Shown: one piece after another, positions 43,067 through 52,722 of the stretch
Position numbering within the stretch: the stretch's first letter is position 1
Layout: every line of letters begins with the position of its first letter
Assembly (NCBI GenBank): GCA_015069415.1
Contig: SVIQ01000001.1
Coordinates: 75,860 to 139,859 of the forward strand
DNA from: Clostridiales bacterium
GTDB taxonomy: Bacteria; Bacillota; Clostridia; Christensenellales; UBA1242
Length of the DNA: 64,000 nucleotides
Direction of reading: 5' to 3'
Translations under genes and position numbers: made by a program
Notes under the pieces: generated by a model
What the model saw: the letters and a program-made list of their open reading frames with translations, nothing else
What the model was told of the DNA's origin: nothing
Databases searched by the model: none

Positions 43067-45073
43067 TTATTCTAAATTTTCAAGCGGAACGAATTTTGAA
43101 ACTTCATTTTCGTAGAAGCCATACAAACCATGTAACGCACGTGTAGTCGCCACATATAAATTTTGTCTGTCGAGTGTAGTATTGTAAACATCTCTATCCA
43201 AATTTGGTAAAATTACATGATCATACTCTAAACCTTTACTTAAATATACTGTCGTAATGATCAAATTTTTAGTAAGTAAATTTTTATCATTCTCATCGAT
43301 AATTAAAGTAAAGTCTTCAAGCATGTCAGCATATTTTTTTGCTTCTTTGTCAGTTTTTACTATTACTGCAATTTTACTATCTTTATGATTTTCAACAATA
43401 TTTTTTATATGTTCGTTTAGTTCGTTTTTTGTGCATTTCTTAACAATAGGCTTTTCTCCATGTCTGACAAGGTTTATTTCAATCGTTCCACCCATAACTT
43501 TTGCAGAAAATTCTACAATTTCATATGAAGAACGATAACTTGTGTCTAATTTATCAACATCTGCCTTAGGCAACAATTCTTTTAATGTTGGCAAATTCGT
43601 CTGCGTGGATAACAAGTTTTGATTGTAATCTCCAACAGCCGTAAACACCGCCAAAGGATACAAATCTTTCAACAACCTTAAAGAGAACGGATCATAATCT
43701 TGAACTTCATCAATAAATACATGTTTAATAAAATAATTAGGTTGTAACATTCTAGTTTTATGTTCGATGAAAGCGTAAATTGGAATGTCTTCATACTTTA
43801 ATTTTGCCGGAAGAGTCATTCCAAAATGGCTGTACATTTCACGCATAATATCCATAGTTTTAAATGCAGTTTTGGCTCTAATTTTTATTTTTTGCATTTG
43901 TTTATCCATTGTTTTTCCTGTTGCATATGGATCATAATCGGATATTAACTTTGAACAAATCTTAATAAACTTTGAATATACATTAGGAACTTTTCCGGCA
44001 ACTTTTACAGCCTCATCGATTGCTTCATCTGTGAACTTCATATTGTCAAAGTTGATAGTTTTTATCATCTTTTTCATATCTAAATTATCAAGATATTCTT
44101 CAACCTTATGGTAAAATTCTGTCGAGAACTTATAATTTACCATATCTTGTCTTAACGGATCCGAGAAGCACTGTTCAACCATTTCTTTTCTGGAAGCGTC
44201 CATTTTGATAGGAATCGCATCAAACGTTCTCATAAATGACAATATTGATTCTGTCTCAACATTTTCTTCGCCAAGTTCTGGCAACAATTTACTTATGTAT
44301 TCTGAAAACATTGGATTTGGTGAAATTATTCGTATATTTCTACTTGTAATTGTTCCCTTCAGCGCATACAGAACATAAGAAATTCTATGCATAGCAATAG
44401 AAGTTTTACCAGATCCGGCAATACCATTAATAATAACTGAACAATACGGTTCTTTTCTAATAATGGCATTTTGCTCTGCTTGTATTGATTGAACAATGTT
44501 TGACATGTACGAAGAAGTGTTCTTACTCAAAACTTCTTGCAAAACTTCATCGTCAATTTTTACATTAGTGTCAACATATGAATTCAATATTCCATCTGAA
44601 ATTCGATACTGACGTTTTAACTTTAGATCAACCGACACTTCTCCAAGCGGAGCCGTGTAACTAGTTTTCCCAAGAGACGAAAAGTACAACAGTGAAGCAA
44701 CCGGAACTCTCCAGTCAATAACATATGGATTTCCATCGCGATCGATATTTTTCAACCCAACGAATAAATCCTCTTGTTTCCCATTTTCATTGTCAAATAC
44801 AAGTCTAGCAAAGAATGGTTTTGGTCTAATTCTTTTTAAGAATAACCTCTTTGATGTAACATCATACAAACGTTCATCACGCGTATTAATATCACTATAT
44901 GCCTCTGCCATTTCTAATAAATCCAGATTTTCGCTTTGAACGTATTTTAAAGCATCTAGATTTTGATTAGCCATGTCATGAATAAATGAATCAAGCGTCT
45001 CCACCTCATCATCTATTAATTTTTGAACTCTATTAACATTCTGCTGTTCTTCATGAAGAGTTCTTTCATCCAT
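43067..45073 (-). CDS. helD: HelD-type UvrD-like helicase
   Basis: A 668-residue SF1 helicase-like ATPase of the HelD family, which in Gram-positive bacteria binds RNA polymerase and releases it from nucleic acids. An N-terminal coiled coil (residues 1-60) matches the HelD prong. Walker A is GIAGSGKTSIAMHR near residue 220; other motifs are VFIDEVQDYDPFS, TAVGDYNQNL, TVYLSKGLEYDHV and LYVATTRALHGL. Length is a little under that of B. subtilis HelD (774). AAAGGAGGTGAAATT precedes the ATG. It is monocistronic. Confidence 0.88.
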   Translation of the reverse strand: MDERTLHEEQQNVNRVQKLIDDEVETLDSFIHDMANQNLDALKYVQSENLDLLEMAEAYSDINTRDERLYDVTSKRLFLKRIRPKPFFARLVFDNENGKQEDLFVGLKNIDRDGNPYVIDWRVPVASLLYFSSLGKTSYTAPLGEVSVDLKLKRQYRISDGILNSYVDTNVKIDDEVLQEVLSKNTSSYMSNIVQSIQAEQNAIIRKEPYCSVIINGIAGSGKTSIAMHRISYVLYALKGTITSRNIRIISPNPMFSEYISKLLPELGEENVETESILSFMRTFDAIPIKMDASRKEMVEQCFSDPLRQDMVNYKFSTEFYHKVEEYLDNLDMKKMIKTINFDNMKFTDEAIDEAVKVAGKVPNVYSKFIKICSKLISDYDPYATGKTMDKQMQKIKIRAKTAFKTMDIMREMYSHFGMTLPAKLKYEDIPIYAFIEHKTRMLQPNYFIKHVFIDEVQDYDPFSLRLLKDLYPLAVFTAVGDYNQNLLSTQTNLPTLKELLPKADVDKLDTSYRSSYEIVEFSAKVMGGTIEINLVRHGEKPIVKKCTKNELNEHIKNIVENHKDSKIAVIVKTDKEAKKYADMLEDFTLIIDENDKNLLTKNLIITTVYLSKGLEYDHVILPNLDRDVYNTTLDRQNLYVATTRALHGLYGFYENEVSKFVPLENLE

Positions 45074-45169
45074 AATTTCACCTCCTTTAAAATAACTTAA
45101 ATTTTATATTAACATAAATGTTAATATTAAATCAAGCAATAAATAACCAATTTTAGTAAAACCTCATCA

Positions 45170-45200
45170 AAAAAGGAGTCTAACATTTAGACTCTTTTTT
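45170..45200 (-). terminator. Terminator of the SF2 helicase gene
   Basis: GAGTCTAA with TTAGACTC, three-base loop, flanked by A and T runs. Confidence 0.85.
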
Positions 45201-45229
45201 ACAACTTAAACTTTTAATTTATTCATCGA

Positions 45230-47350
45230 TTAATTTTGATTTGAAATAGGCTCTTCCGGTTTTGGGTCTCTAACTTCTACCCTAACAGTCTTATCCCAAA
45301 TCATTCCTAATTCTTCTAATCTCTTTACTTCTTCAGACTCTAATTTCCCCTTCTTTTTTTCATGTCTTAAAGAACCTATTAAATTCCCAATATTGTACAC
45401 CTGTCCTTCTATTGTATATTGCTGAGTTTTCGTAATATCTGCAAGGGTTGTTTTCTCTTTTTTACAATAAATCACTAATGGTTCTATTCTTTCTTCAAAC
45501 CCTAAAATCTTATCCCAAACCATTCCCAATTCTTCTAGTCTCTTTACTTCTTCAGACTCTAATTTCCCCTTCTTTTTCTCTTGTCTTAGATTACCTATTA
45601 AAGCCCCAATATTGTACACCTGTCCTTCTATTGTATATTGCTGAGTTCTCGTAATATCTGCAAGCGATGTTTGCTCTTTCTTACAATAAATCACTAATGG
45701 CTCTATTCTTTCTTCAAACCCTAAAATCTTATCCCAAACCATTCCCAATTCTTCTAGTCTCGTTATTTCTTCAGGGTTTAACTTCCCGTTCTTTTTATTT
45801 TGTCTTAGCGCATTTATTAAATAACCAATATTATACACTTCACCATCTATTGTATATTGTTGATTAAACTTAATATCTGCAAGGGTTGTGTTATCATTCT
45901 TACAATATATCACCAATGGCACAATTCTTTCTTCAAATGAAGAAGAAATGTCTTTTAAGTATTGAATAAGATCAATTATTTCTGCCTGAATTGTAAAATA
46001 TTCAATCATTTCTTCTAGGCTTTTCGATCCTCTGTTTTTAGAAATTGTTTCAAGAACTTCTTTAAATTCTTTTATTTCTTCCATTAAAACTTCACTATTA
46101 TTAACCAAATCAAACACTAAGACAGGAGAATCTGTTTCATTTTGTTTCTTCGCACTCAATGCTCTTCCTAACTGTTGAGAGAAGATAATGTTTGAAGATG
46201 TGTCACGCATCATAATTACGCCATCAATACCATCAATATGCAATCCCTCATTCAACATATCAACAACAAACAACAATTTAACAGCCTTACTGTTATCTTG
46301 TTCAAAAGTTCTTAATACTTTTTGACTTAGTTTTTCTTTCTTTGACAATTCTCCAGAATCATTAGACACAGAAAGGTCTCTTTCTTGTGATGTTAATGAA
46401 TATTTTTTAATCTTGAATTTACTGTCAAACCAAGACTTACATTCATCCATCTTCGTGTCGCGATCTTCAATGTCTTTACAGAAAACAATCATTTTAACAT
46501 CTTCTCGACCTTTCTTTTGAATAAGTTCTTCAATGTAAGGTCTAAAAATTCCCTTAATTCCTTCTGCTTGGCCAATACGCTGTTTAATTTCACGCAAGGT
46601 CTTCTCTATTTCTTTTTTCTTTTCTGAATCAAATTTCTTTAATTCTAATTGACTTTGGAGCGATACAATTTCATCTTTAAATGAATACATAGCCAAAATC
46701 ATTTTAGGAATCGGCAAAATTTCTTGTTTAAGTGCGTCCAACAGAGTTAATTCACTAGCTATTTTACCATTGAATAATTCATCAACCATATTTTTACCAT
46801 CACTAGATCTAATTGGAGTTGCAGACAATCCCATAACTTGTGCGTCTTTATGAAGTTCTAAGAATCTATCAACGCTTTTTCCCCATTCTTCTGCTCCGCA
46901 TCTATGAAATTCATCAAGAACAATGTGTTTTGCACCAATACTTTGCATTTCTTCTTCTGTCATTCTGTTGATTTTAGCATAAGTGAATAAATTCAATTTT
47001 AAACCGAAATTCTTTTCAAGGTATTTAACCTTTTCATCAAAATTTTTTGTCTGAATTTCCCCGGAATTTTCTGGAGAATAAATTTTTAAAAGAGAATCTA
47101 CAAATCTATTTAAAATTATATTTGTTGGAGCAAGATAAATAAATGGTTTTGTTTGATTATCTTTCAACCATTTAATAGCCAACCACATTTTTCCAGTACC
47201 TGTTGCACGCACAGCGCACGCTCTATGATTTTCTTCTTTCTCCATAGCATCAATCAGATCAACATATGCCCCTTTGTTATGTGGACGCAAAATACCGTCA
47301 TCAAACATAATACTTTTCTTAATTAATTTTTTAATTATGGTGCTACTCAT
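45230..47350 (-). CDS. SF2 helicase with three helicase-associated repeats
   Basis: A 706-residue DEAD/DEAH-type helicase. Walker A reads ATGTGKM with methionine M55 in place of the usual Thr/Ser after the lysine. Motif II is LDEFH near residue 150, motif III LSATPIR, and motif VI QQLGRALSA. The C-terminal third has three consecutive 73-residue units (471-543, 544-616 and 617-689) beginning FEERI-PLVIYCK and ending RLEELGM-WDK; these are helicase-associated (HA) domains. Proteins with this layout are found on mobile DNA and in defence-like contexts. The cellular target is unknown. No clear ribosome site precedes the ATG. Confidence 0.85.
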   Translation of the reverse strand: MSSTIIKKLIKKSIMFDDGILRPHNKGAYVDLIDAMEKEENHRACAVRATGTGKMWLAIKWLKDNQTKPFIYLAPTNIILNRFVDSLLKIYSPENSGEIQTKNFDEKVKYLEKNFGLKLNLFTYAKINRMTEEEMQSIGAKHIVLDEFHRCGAEEWGKSVDRFLELHKDAQVMGLSATPIRSSDGKNMVDELFNGKIASELTLLDALKQEILPIPKMILAMYSFKDEIVSLQSQLELKKFDSEKKKEIEKTLREIKQRIGQAEGIKGIFRPYIEELIQKKGREDVKMIVFCKDIEDRDTKMDECKSWFDSKFKIKKYSLTSQERDLSVSNDSGELSKKEKLSQKVLRTFEQDNSKAVKLLFVVDMLNEGLHIDGIDGVIMMRDTSSNIIFSQQLGRALSAKKQNETDSPVLVFDLVNNSEVLMEEIKEFKEVLETISKNRGSKSLEEMIEYFTIQAEIIDLIQYLKDISSSFEERIVPLVIYCKNDNTTLADIKFNQQYTIDGEVYNIGYLINALRQNKKNGKLNPEEITRLEELGMVWDKILGFEERIEPLVIYCKKEQTSLADITRTQQYTIEGQVYNIGALIGNLRQEKKKGKLESEEVKRLEELGMVWDKILGFEERIEPLVIYCKKEKTTLADITKTQQYTIEGQVYNIGNLIGSLRHEKKKGKLESEEVKRLEELGMIWDKTVRVEVRDPKPEEPISNQN
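45284..45940 (-). repeat. Three tandem 219-base repeats in the helicase gene
   Basis: Exact period 219 bases (73 codons): 45722-45940, 45503-45721 and 45284-45502. The last two are nearly identical in DNA and the first is diverged, which implies a recent duplication. Confidence 0.9.
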
Positions 47351-47407
47351 ATACCCTCTCTTTCTATTATTGTAACATGTTTTACCAATTTTGTAAATAC
47401 TTCAACA

Positions 47408-47431
47408 AAAAAACACCAGATCATCTGGTGA
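47408..47431 (-). terminator. Terminator of the pfl operon
   Basis: CACCAGA with TCTGGTG, loop TCA containing the pflA stop codon, and a T run on the minus strand. Confidence 0.85.
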
Positions 47432-48137
47432 TTTTCTTATTTTCTAGTAAATTTTGAAGTTGTTTTAACTTAGTTTTATCCATATCTTCCACTTCTTCAA
47501 GACGATATTTTAATCCCATTTCTAAGTACTTCTTTTTTGCCATTGAATGATAACCTAAAAGTTCTACTCTTTCTACGTTTTTTAGTTTTGAAGCAAAGTT
47601 TTTTAGTTTTTCAACATGTTCTTTGTCATCATTTAACCCCGGAACAATCACTTGTCTTAACCAAAGAGGTTTATTCTTCTTTTGGCACACTTCAAGAAAA
47701 GCATTAAATTCAGAAATATCTCTACCTGTAATTTTTTTGTACTCGAACTTTTCTACTGCTTTAACATCTAAAATTACAAGGTCGACATAATCTAAAATTT
47801 CTTCATAATTTTCCGCCACCCCAGAAGTGTCAAGTGCAACATGAATATTGTTTTCTTTTAAAAGTTTACACGTTTCTAAAACAAATTCGCTCTGAAGTAA
47901 AGGTTCTCCACCACTAAAAGTTACTCCGCCATGTTTTCCGTAATATCCTTTATACTTATTATAAAGATTTAAAACTTCAGCACTCGAGATTGTGCGTTTA
48001 AAATTTTTCATTAGCCAAGTTTCAGGATTGTGACAATACAAGCATCTAAGCTTACAGCCCGACAAAAACAAAACAAGTCTAACACCCGGGCCATCGGCAG
48101 ACCCCATTGTTTCAATATCTGTAATTTTACCTAACAT
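47421..48137 (-). CDS. pflA: Pyruvate formate-lyase activating enzyme
   Basis: A 238-residue radical-SAM enzyme that installs the glycyl radical on PflB. The [4Fe-4S] cluster cysteines are C28, C32 and C35 in GCKLRCLYCHNP. GSADGPGVR near the N-terminus and TFSGGEPLLQ later complete the signature. Length is typical. It begins three bases after the pflB stop, so the two are one operon and translationally coupled. It acts only in the absence of oxygen, using reduced flavodoxin or ferredoxin. Confidence 0.95.
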   Translation of the reverse strand: MLGKITDIETMGSADGPGVRLVLFLSGCKLRCLYCHNPETWLMKNFKRTISSAEVLNLYNKYKGYYGKHGGVTFSGGEPLLQSEFVLETCKLLKENNIHVALDTSGVAENYEEILDYVDLVILDVKAVEKFEYKKITGRDISEFNAFLEVCQKKNKPLWLRQVIVPGLNDDKEHVEKLKNFASKLKNVERVELLGYHSMAKKKYLEMGLKYRLEEVEDMDKTKLKQLQNLLENKKITR

Positions 48138-48139
48138 AA

Positions 48140-50386
48140 TTATCTCTTTTCATGGAATGTTCTTGCAATAACTTCTTCTTGATGAGCTCTGTCTAGCTTG
48201 TTAAAGTTTACAGCATATCCACTAACCCTAATTGTAAGATTTGGGTATTTCCAAGGATTGTTCATAGCATCGATTAAAAGTTCTCTATTTAAAACATTTA
48301 CGTTGATATGTTGAGCCCCTTGAATAAAGTAACCGTCTAAGATTGAAACAAGATTTTCTATTTGGTCATTTACACTATTTCCAAGAGCGGTTGGAACGAT
48401 TGAGAATGTATTTGACACTCCATCTTGACAACAACCTTTATACTTAATTTTAGCAACAGAATTCAAAGAATTTAAAGCGCCTGTACAATCTCTACCATGC
48501 ATTGGGTTAGCGCCCGGAGCAAATGCAACTCCTGCTTTTCTTCCATCTGGAGTCGCTCCCGTCTTTTTACCATAAACAACATTTGAAGTAATTGTTAAAA
48601 GTGATAATGTTGCTTTTGCATTTCTATATAATTTATGTGCGTTTATGCAATCGAAAAATTCTTGAACAAGTTCTTGAGCTAGCTTATCAACCCTATCATC
48701 ATCATTTCCGAACTTAGGGAAATCTCCTTTAATTTCAAAGTCTATTGCAATACCTTGTTCGTTTCTAATAGGTTTAACTTTTGCATACTTAATTGCAGAC
48801 AAAGAATCCACTGCACAAGAGAATCCTGCAACACCAAAAGCCATAAGCCTTTCAACCTTTGTGTCATGAAGAGCCATTTGGCTTGCTTCATACGCATATT
48901 TGTCATGCATATAATGAATGATATTGTTAGCATCAACATAAATTTTTGCAATTTTCTTTAGCATTTCACTGTAAGCTTTTCTTACCTTTGCGTATGTCAA
49001 AATTTCTTGAGTGTTCTTTTCTAATCCTTCAACTACAAGTTTTCCACTCTTTTCATCAACTCCACCGTTTATTGCATAAAGTAACGACTTAGCCAAATTA
49101 CATCTTGCACCGAAGAATTGCATTTGTTTACCTTGTTTCATAGCAGAAACACAGCAAGCAATAGCGTAATCATTTCCGTAAATTGGACGCATCGTATCAT
49201 CGCCCTCATATTGAATTGAATCTGTTAAAATTGAAATTTTTGCACAGAACTTTTTAAAGTTTTCAGGAAGTCCATCAGCCCACAAAACAGTTAAGTTTGG
49301 CTCAGCGCTTGGAGTTAAATTAATTAAAGTATGCAACATTCTAAATGACGTTTTTGTAGTAAAACTCTTCTTTTCATCAACCATTCCAGCAATTGTTTCA
49401 GTAACCCATGTTGGATCTCCTGCAAAAAGTTCGTCATATTCTGGAGTTCTCAAGTGTCTAATAAGTCTTAATTTTATTACATATTGATCAATTAATTCTT
49501 GAGCTTCTTCTTCAGTTAAAATTCCATTTTTAATATCTCTTTCAATGAATATATCAAAGAATGTAGAATTTCTACCGATTGAAGTTGCAGCACCATTATT
49601 TTCTTTTGCTCCGGCAAGGTATCCAAAATAAGTCCATTGAATTGCCTCTCTAGCATTTTCAGCCGGACGCGAAATATCAAAACCATAACTTAAAGCCATT
49701 GTTTTAATTGCTTCAAGCGCTCTAATTTGTTCACTCACTTCTTCTCTTATGCGAATGTTTTCTTCAATATCAGCACAATCGATCGAATCGCCTTTTAAAT
49801 CAAGTTTCTTATTTTCAATAAGATTGTCTATTCCATAAAGAGCAATTCTTCTGTAGTCACCTATAATTCTGCCTCTTCCATAGCCATCAGGAAGACCAGT
49901 CAAAAGACCATTACTTCTCGCTCTACGAATTGACGGAGTGTAGGCGTCGAAAACTCCATCATTATGAGTTTTTCTGTAAGTTGTGAAGTGTTTATGTGTA
50001 TCTTCGTGTAGTTTATATCCATGTGCTTCAAGCGCTTTCAATGCAATTTTTGTTCCGCCATACATATTTACAATACGTTTAAGCGGAGCATCAGTTTGAA
50101 GACCAACGATTACTTCATTATCCTTATCCACATATCCAGGACCAAATGCGGTGATTCCACTTAGAATTTTAGTTTCAACATCTAAACATCCACCATTTTT
50201 AGTTTCTTTTTCTAAAAGTTTTTCACATTTTTTCCACACTCTTTGTGTCTTTTTTGTTAGAGCTCGTAAAAAACTATCGTCCCCTTTGTACTCTTTAAAG
50301 TTGTTTATAATGAAATCGGAAACATTAATACTATCTTTCCAATCTGTTCCTTTAAAACCTTTCCATGCATCTTTAAAATTATTCAT
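48140..50386 (-). CDS. pflB: Formate C-acetyltransferase (pyruvate formate-lyase)
   Basis: A 748-residue glycyl-radical enzyme converting pyruvate and CoA to acetyl-CoA and formate in anaerobic fermentation. The adjacent catalytic cysteines are in AIACCVSAM near residue 408, and the radical glycine is G723 in [10 protein letters not shown]. The sequence [19 protein letters not shown] is also diagnostic. The ATG at 50386 is supported by GAGGGGTAAA and gives the standard N-terminus [10 protein letters not shown]. It heads the pflB-pflA operon. Confidence 0.97.
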   Translation of the reverse strand: MNNFKDAWKGFKGTDWKDSINVSDFIINNFKEYKGDDSFLRALTKKTQRVWKKCEKLLEKETKNGGCLDVETKILSGITAFGPGYVDKDNEVIVGLQTDAPLKRIVNMYGGTKIALKALEAHGYKLHEDTHKHFTTYRKTHNDGVFDAYTPSIRRARSNGLLTGLPDGYGRGRIIGDYRRIALYGIDNLIENKKLDLKGDSIDCADIEENIRIREEVSEQIRALEAIKTMALSYGFDISRPAENAREAIQWTYFGYLAGAKENNGAATSIGRNSTFFDIFIERDIKNGILTEEEAQELIDQYVIKLRLIRHLRTPEYDELFAGDPTWVTETIAGMVDEKKSFTTKTSFRMLHTLINLTPSAEPNLTVLWADGLPENFKKFCAKISILTDSIQYEGDDTMRPIYGNDYAIACCVSAMKQGKQMQFFGARCNLAKSLLYAINGGVDEKSGKLVVEGLEKNTQEILTYAKVRKAYSEMLKKIAKIYVDANNIIHYMHDKYAYEASQMALHDTKVERLMAFGVAGFSCAVDSLSAIKYAKVKPIRNEQGIAIDFEIKGDFPKFGNDDDRVDKLAQELVQEFFDCINAHKLYRNAKATLSLLTITSNVVYGKKTGATPDGRKAGVAFAPGANPMHGRDCTGALNSLNSVAKIKYKGCCQDGVSNTFSIVPTALGNSVNDQIENLVSILDGYFIQGAQHINVNVLNRELLIDAMNNPWKYPNLTIRVSGYAVNFNKLDRAHQEEVIARTFHEKR

Positions 50387-50415
50387 TTTACCCCTCGCAT
50401 ATATTTTGTAAAAAT

Positions 50416-50444
50416 AGGATAACAAATATGAATTTAAAACTCAA
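50416..50444 (-). promoter_or_regulatory. Promoter of the pfl operon
   Basis: On the minus strand: TTGAGT, 17 bases, TATCCT. The -10 is imperfect, as for regulated genes. Confidence 0.55.
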
Positions 50445-50574
50445 ATCTTTTTCGACATATTTCAAAAATTTCAGAAAAATTTTTATTAATATTTTTTATT
50501 CCCCATCTTTAAAAATTTAATTTATAAATTTCATTGAAAAAAAGTAATAATTATGTTAATATAATATTATGAAC

Positions 50575-52563
50575 ATGAAAATTTTGTCTCCAGCGGGAGA
50601 TATGGAAAGTTTAAAAATGGCTGTATTTAACGGCGCAGATGAAGTGTATTTAGGAATTAAAGATTTCAACGCTAGAAATATCGAAGGATTTAACCTTGAA
50701 ACACTAAAACAAGCGCTAGATTTTGCGCACGCTTTCAATGTAAAAGTTTTTTTAACGGTTAACATTTTGTTTAGGAACGATGAAATGCAGTCTGCAATTG
50801 ATTTAATTGTTGACGCTTACAATTTAGGTGTTGACGCTTTTATCATTCAAGACATTGGACTTGCTTACAATTTACAAAAACATTATCCACAAATTGAAAA
50901 ACACGCAAGTACTCAAATGGGTATTCACAATTTAGAAGGCGCAAAATTTGTAGAAAAATTAGGTTTCAAGCGTGTAGTTTTGTCACGTGAAACACCACTT
51001 GAAGAAATTAGATCAATTAAAGAAAACACAAATCTTGAAATTGAATATTTCGGACTAGGTGCATTGTGTGTAAGTTTTTCCGGAAATTGTTACCTTAGTT
51101 CATATATTTGCGATGCAAGTGGAAACAGAGGTAAATGCAAACAATTATGCCGTCTTCCTTATTCTCTATTTAATGAAAACAAAAAACTCGCAAATGGATT
51201 TTTATTAAGCGCTAAAGACTTAGACTTTAGAAAAAATTTGAAAGATTTACATAACGCAGGAGTAACAAGCCTTAAAATTGAAGGCAGAGCGCGTCGCCCT
51301 TACTATGTTGCAATTGCCACACGCGAAATGAAAAATGCAATTAATGGTATAAATGAACAAAACGATGATTTGCTACTAGGTTTTAACAGAGGATTTTCAA
51401 ATGGCTACTTAGATGGAAATGAAAATATAATTAGTCAACACAATAATCACATTGGTATTGAAATTGGAATTGTAGAAAAAGTTAATATTGGAAAACGATT
51501 TAATGAAATTTACATTTCTTCATCTTATCCCGTAACAAAAAAATCAACATTAAAATTTTTCGAAAAAGGTAAAGAAATCGCAACCCTTTCAGCATTTGAC
51601 ATTAAGAAAACAAAAACAGGTTTTATGTTTACTTCAACTTCTCTAGTAAGTAAAAACTCAAAAGTAAATTTAATTAGCGATTTTGAAAAAGAAGAACAAA
51701 TTTTAAACACAACTAAAAAGCAAGATTTAGAAATTAAAATAATTGCAAAAATAAATCAACCTATTAAAGCAACATTAAGTATTAATCAAAAAGAATTAAC
51801 AATTACTGGTGACGTGTTGGAAAAATCTGAAACACGACCACTAACCAAAGATGATTTAATTAATTGTTTTTCTAAAAATGATTTTTACAATCCAATAATT
51901 TCCTCAGATCTTGAAAATGTGTTCATATTAAAAAGTAAATTAAATGAATTTAGAAGAAATGTTTTCGAATGCATTGCCAACGAAAAAAATCCAAATAAAC
52001 AAAAAATAAATAAAATTTTATTAAAATTGCAAAAAAATACTGAAAAATTAAGTAATTTTCAAGTAATTTTTAATAAAAATGAAAAATTATTTGAAAAAAA
52101 TATTATTTACTCTCCAGAAGTTTACAATTTACAAGACATAAAAAATCTAAAAAATAAATGCGAAAAAGAAAATAAAAAATTAATTTTAGACCTACCAAAT
52201 TTTGCGTTAAACGAAGACGTAATTTATTTAAAGGATTTAGTTGAAAATCTTCAAGTAGCAATTCTTGTAAACAATCCATATGCATTAAATTTTAATACAA
52301 TTAAATACATTGGTTGGGGAATGAATGTTTACAATTCTTACACTGCTAATTATTTCAACCTTCCATATGTTTTACCAGAAAACGAAAAAAACATTTCCGC
52401 TCCTGTTATGACTCTTAGACATTGCCCAATGAAAAATATATTAGGAGCAACTTGCGAAACCTGTCCTTACAACAATAATTATACTTATAAAATGCAAAAT
52501 GGAAAAGTTTTAAAATTAAAACGCAAAAAATTATCAACTTGCACATTCTATCTTTACGAATAG
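50575..52563 (+). CDS. U32 family peptidase / RNA hydroxylase-like protein
   Basis: A 662-residue member of the U32 family that includes RlhA and TrhP, which act in hydroxylation of 23S rRNA or tRNA-U34; earlier relatives were described as collagenases. It begins KILSPAGDMESLKMAV as usual. The cysteine signature is ICDASGNRGKCKQLCRLPY, and a C-terminal domain carries RHCPM, CETCPY and STC, suggesting an iron-sulphur site. The ATG at 50575 aligns with family starts. A second in-frame ATG lies six bases earlier; neither has a ribosome site, and a TATAAT ends nine bases before the chosen one. The middle part (about 480-560) is Lys/Asn-rich. Confidence 0.85.
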   Translation: MKILSPAGDMESLKMAVFNGADEVYLGIKDFNARNIEGFNLETLKQALDFAHAFNVKVFLTVNILFRNDEMQSAIDLIVDAYNLGVDAFIIQDIGLAYNLQKHYPQIEKHASTQMGIHNLEGAKFVEKLGFKRVVLSRETPLEEIRSIKENTNLEIEYFGLGALCVSFSGNCYLSSYICDASGNRGKCKQLCRLPYSLFNENKKLANGFLLSAKDLDFRKNLKDLHNAGVTSLKIEGRARRPYYVAIATREMKNAINGINEQNDDLLLGFNRGFSNGYLDGNENIISQHNNHIGIEIGIVEKVNIGKRFNEIYISSSYPVTKKSTLKFFEKGKEIATLSAFDIKKTKTGFMFTSTSLVSKNSKVNLISDFEKEEQILNTTKKQDLEIKIIAKINQPIKATLSINQKELTITGDVLEKSETRPLTKDDLINCFSKNDFYNPIISSDLENVFILKSKLNEFRRNVFECIANEKNPNKQKINKILLKLQKNTEKLSNFQVIFNKNEKLFEKNIIYSPEVYNLQDIKNLKNKCEKENKKLILDLPNFALNEDVIYLKDLVENLQVAILVNNPYALNFNTIKYIGWGMNVYNSYTANYFNLPYVLPENEKNISAPVMTLRHCPMKNILGATCETCPYNNNYTYKMQNGKVLKLKRKKLSTCTFYLYE

Positions 52564-52611
52564 ATAATCTTAATCAGATGAGCCGAATTGATATTTTTAT
52601 TACAACAACAA

Positions 52612-52638
52612 AAACAACAGTTGCCCTGTTGTTTTTTA
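52612..52638 (+). terminator. Terminator of the U32 gene
   Basis: AAACAACAG with CTGTTGTTT, five-base loop, followed by T residues. Confidence 0.85.
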
Positions 52639-52673
52639 TTTTGTCGAAAATTAATCAAATTTTAAAAATTTGG

Positions 52674-52701
52674 TTGAATTTGGATTTTTTTGTGTTATAA
52701 T
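52674..52701 (+). promoter_or_regulatory. Promoter of the COG0523 GTPase gene
   Basis: TTGAAT, 16 bases, TATAAT. AAGGAG and the ATG at 52723 follow. Confidence 0.7.
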
Positions 52702-52722
52702 CAAATCATTCAAGGAGAATTT

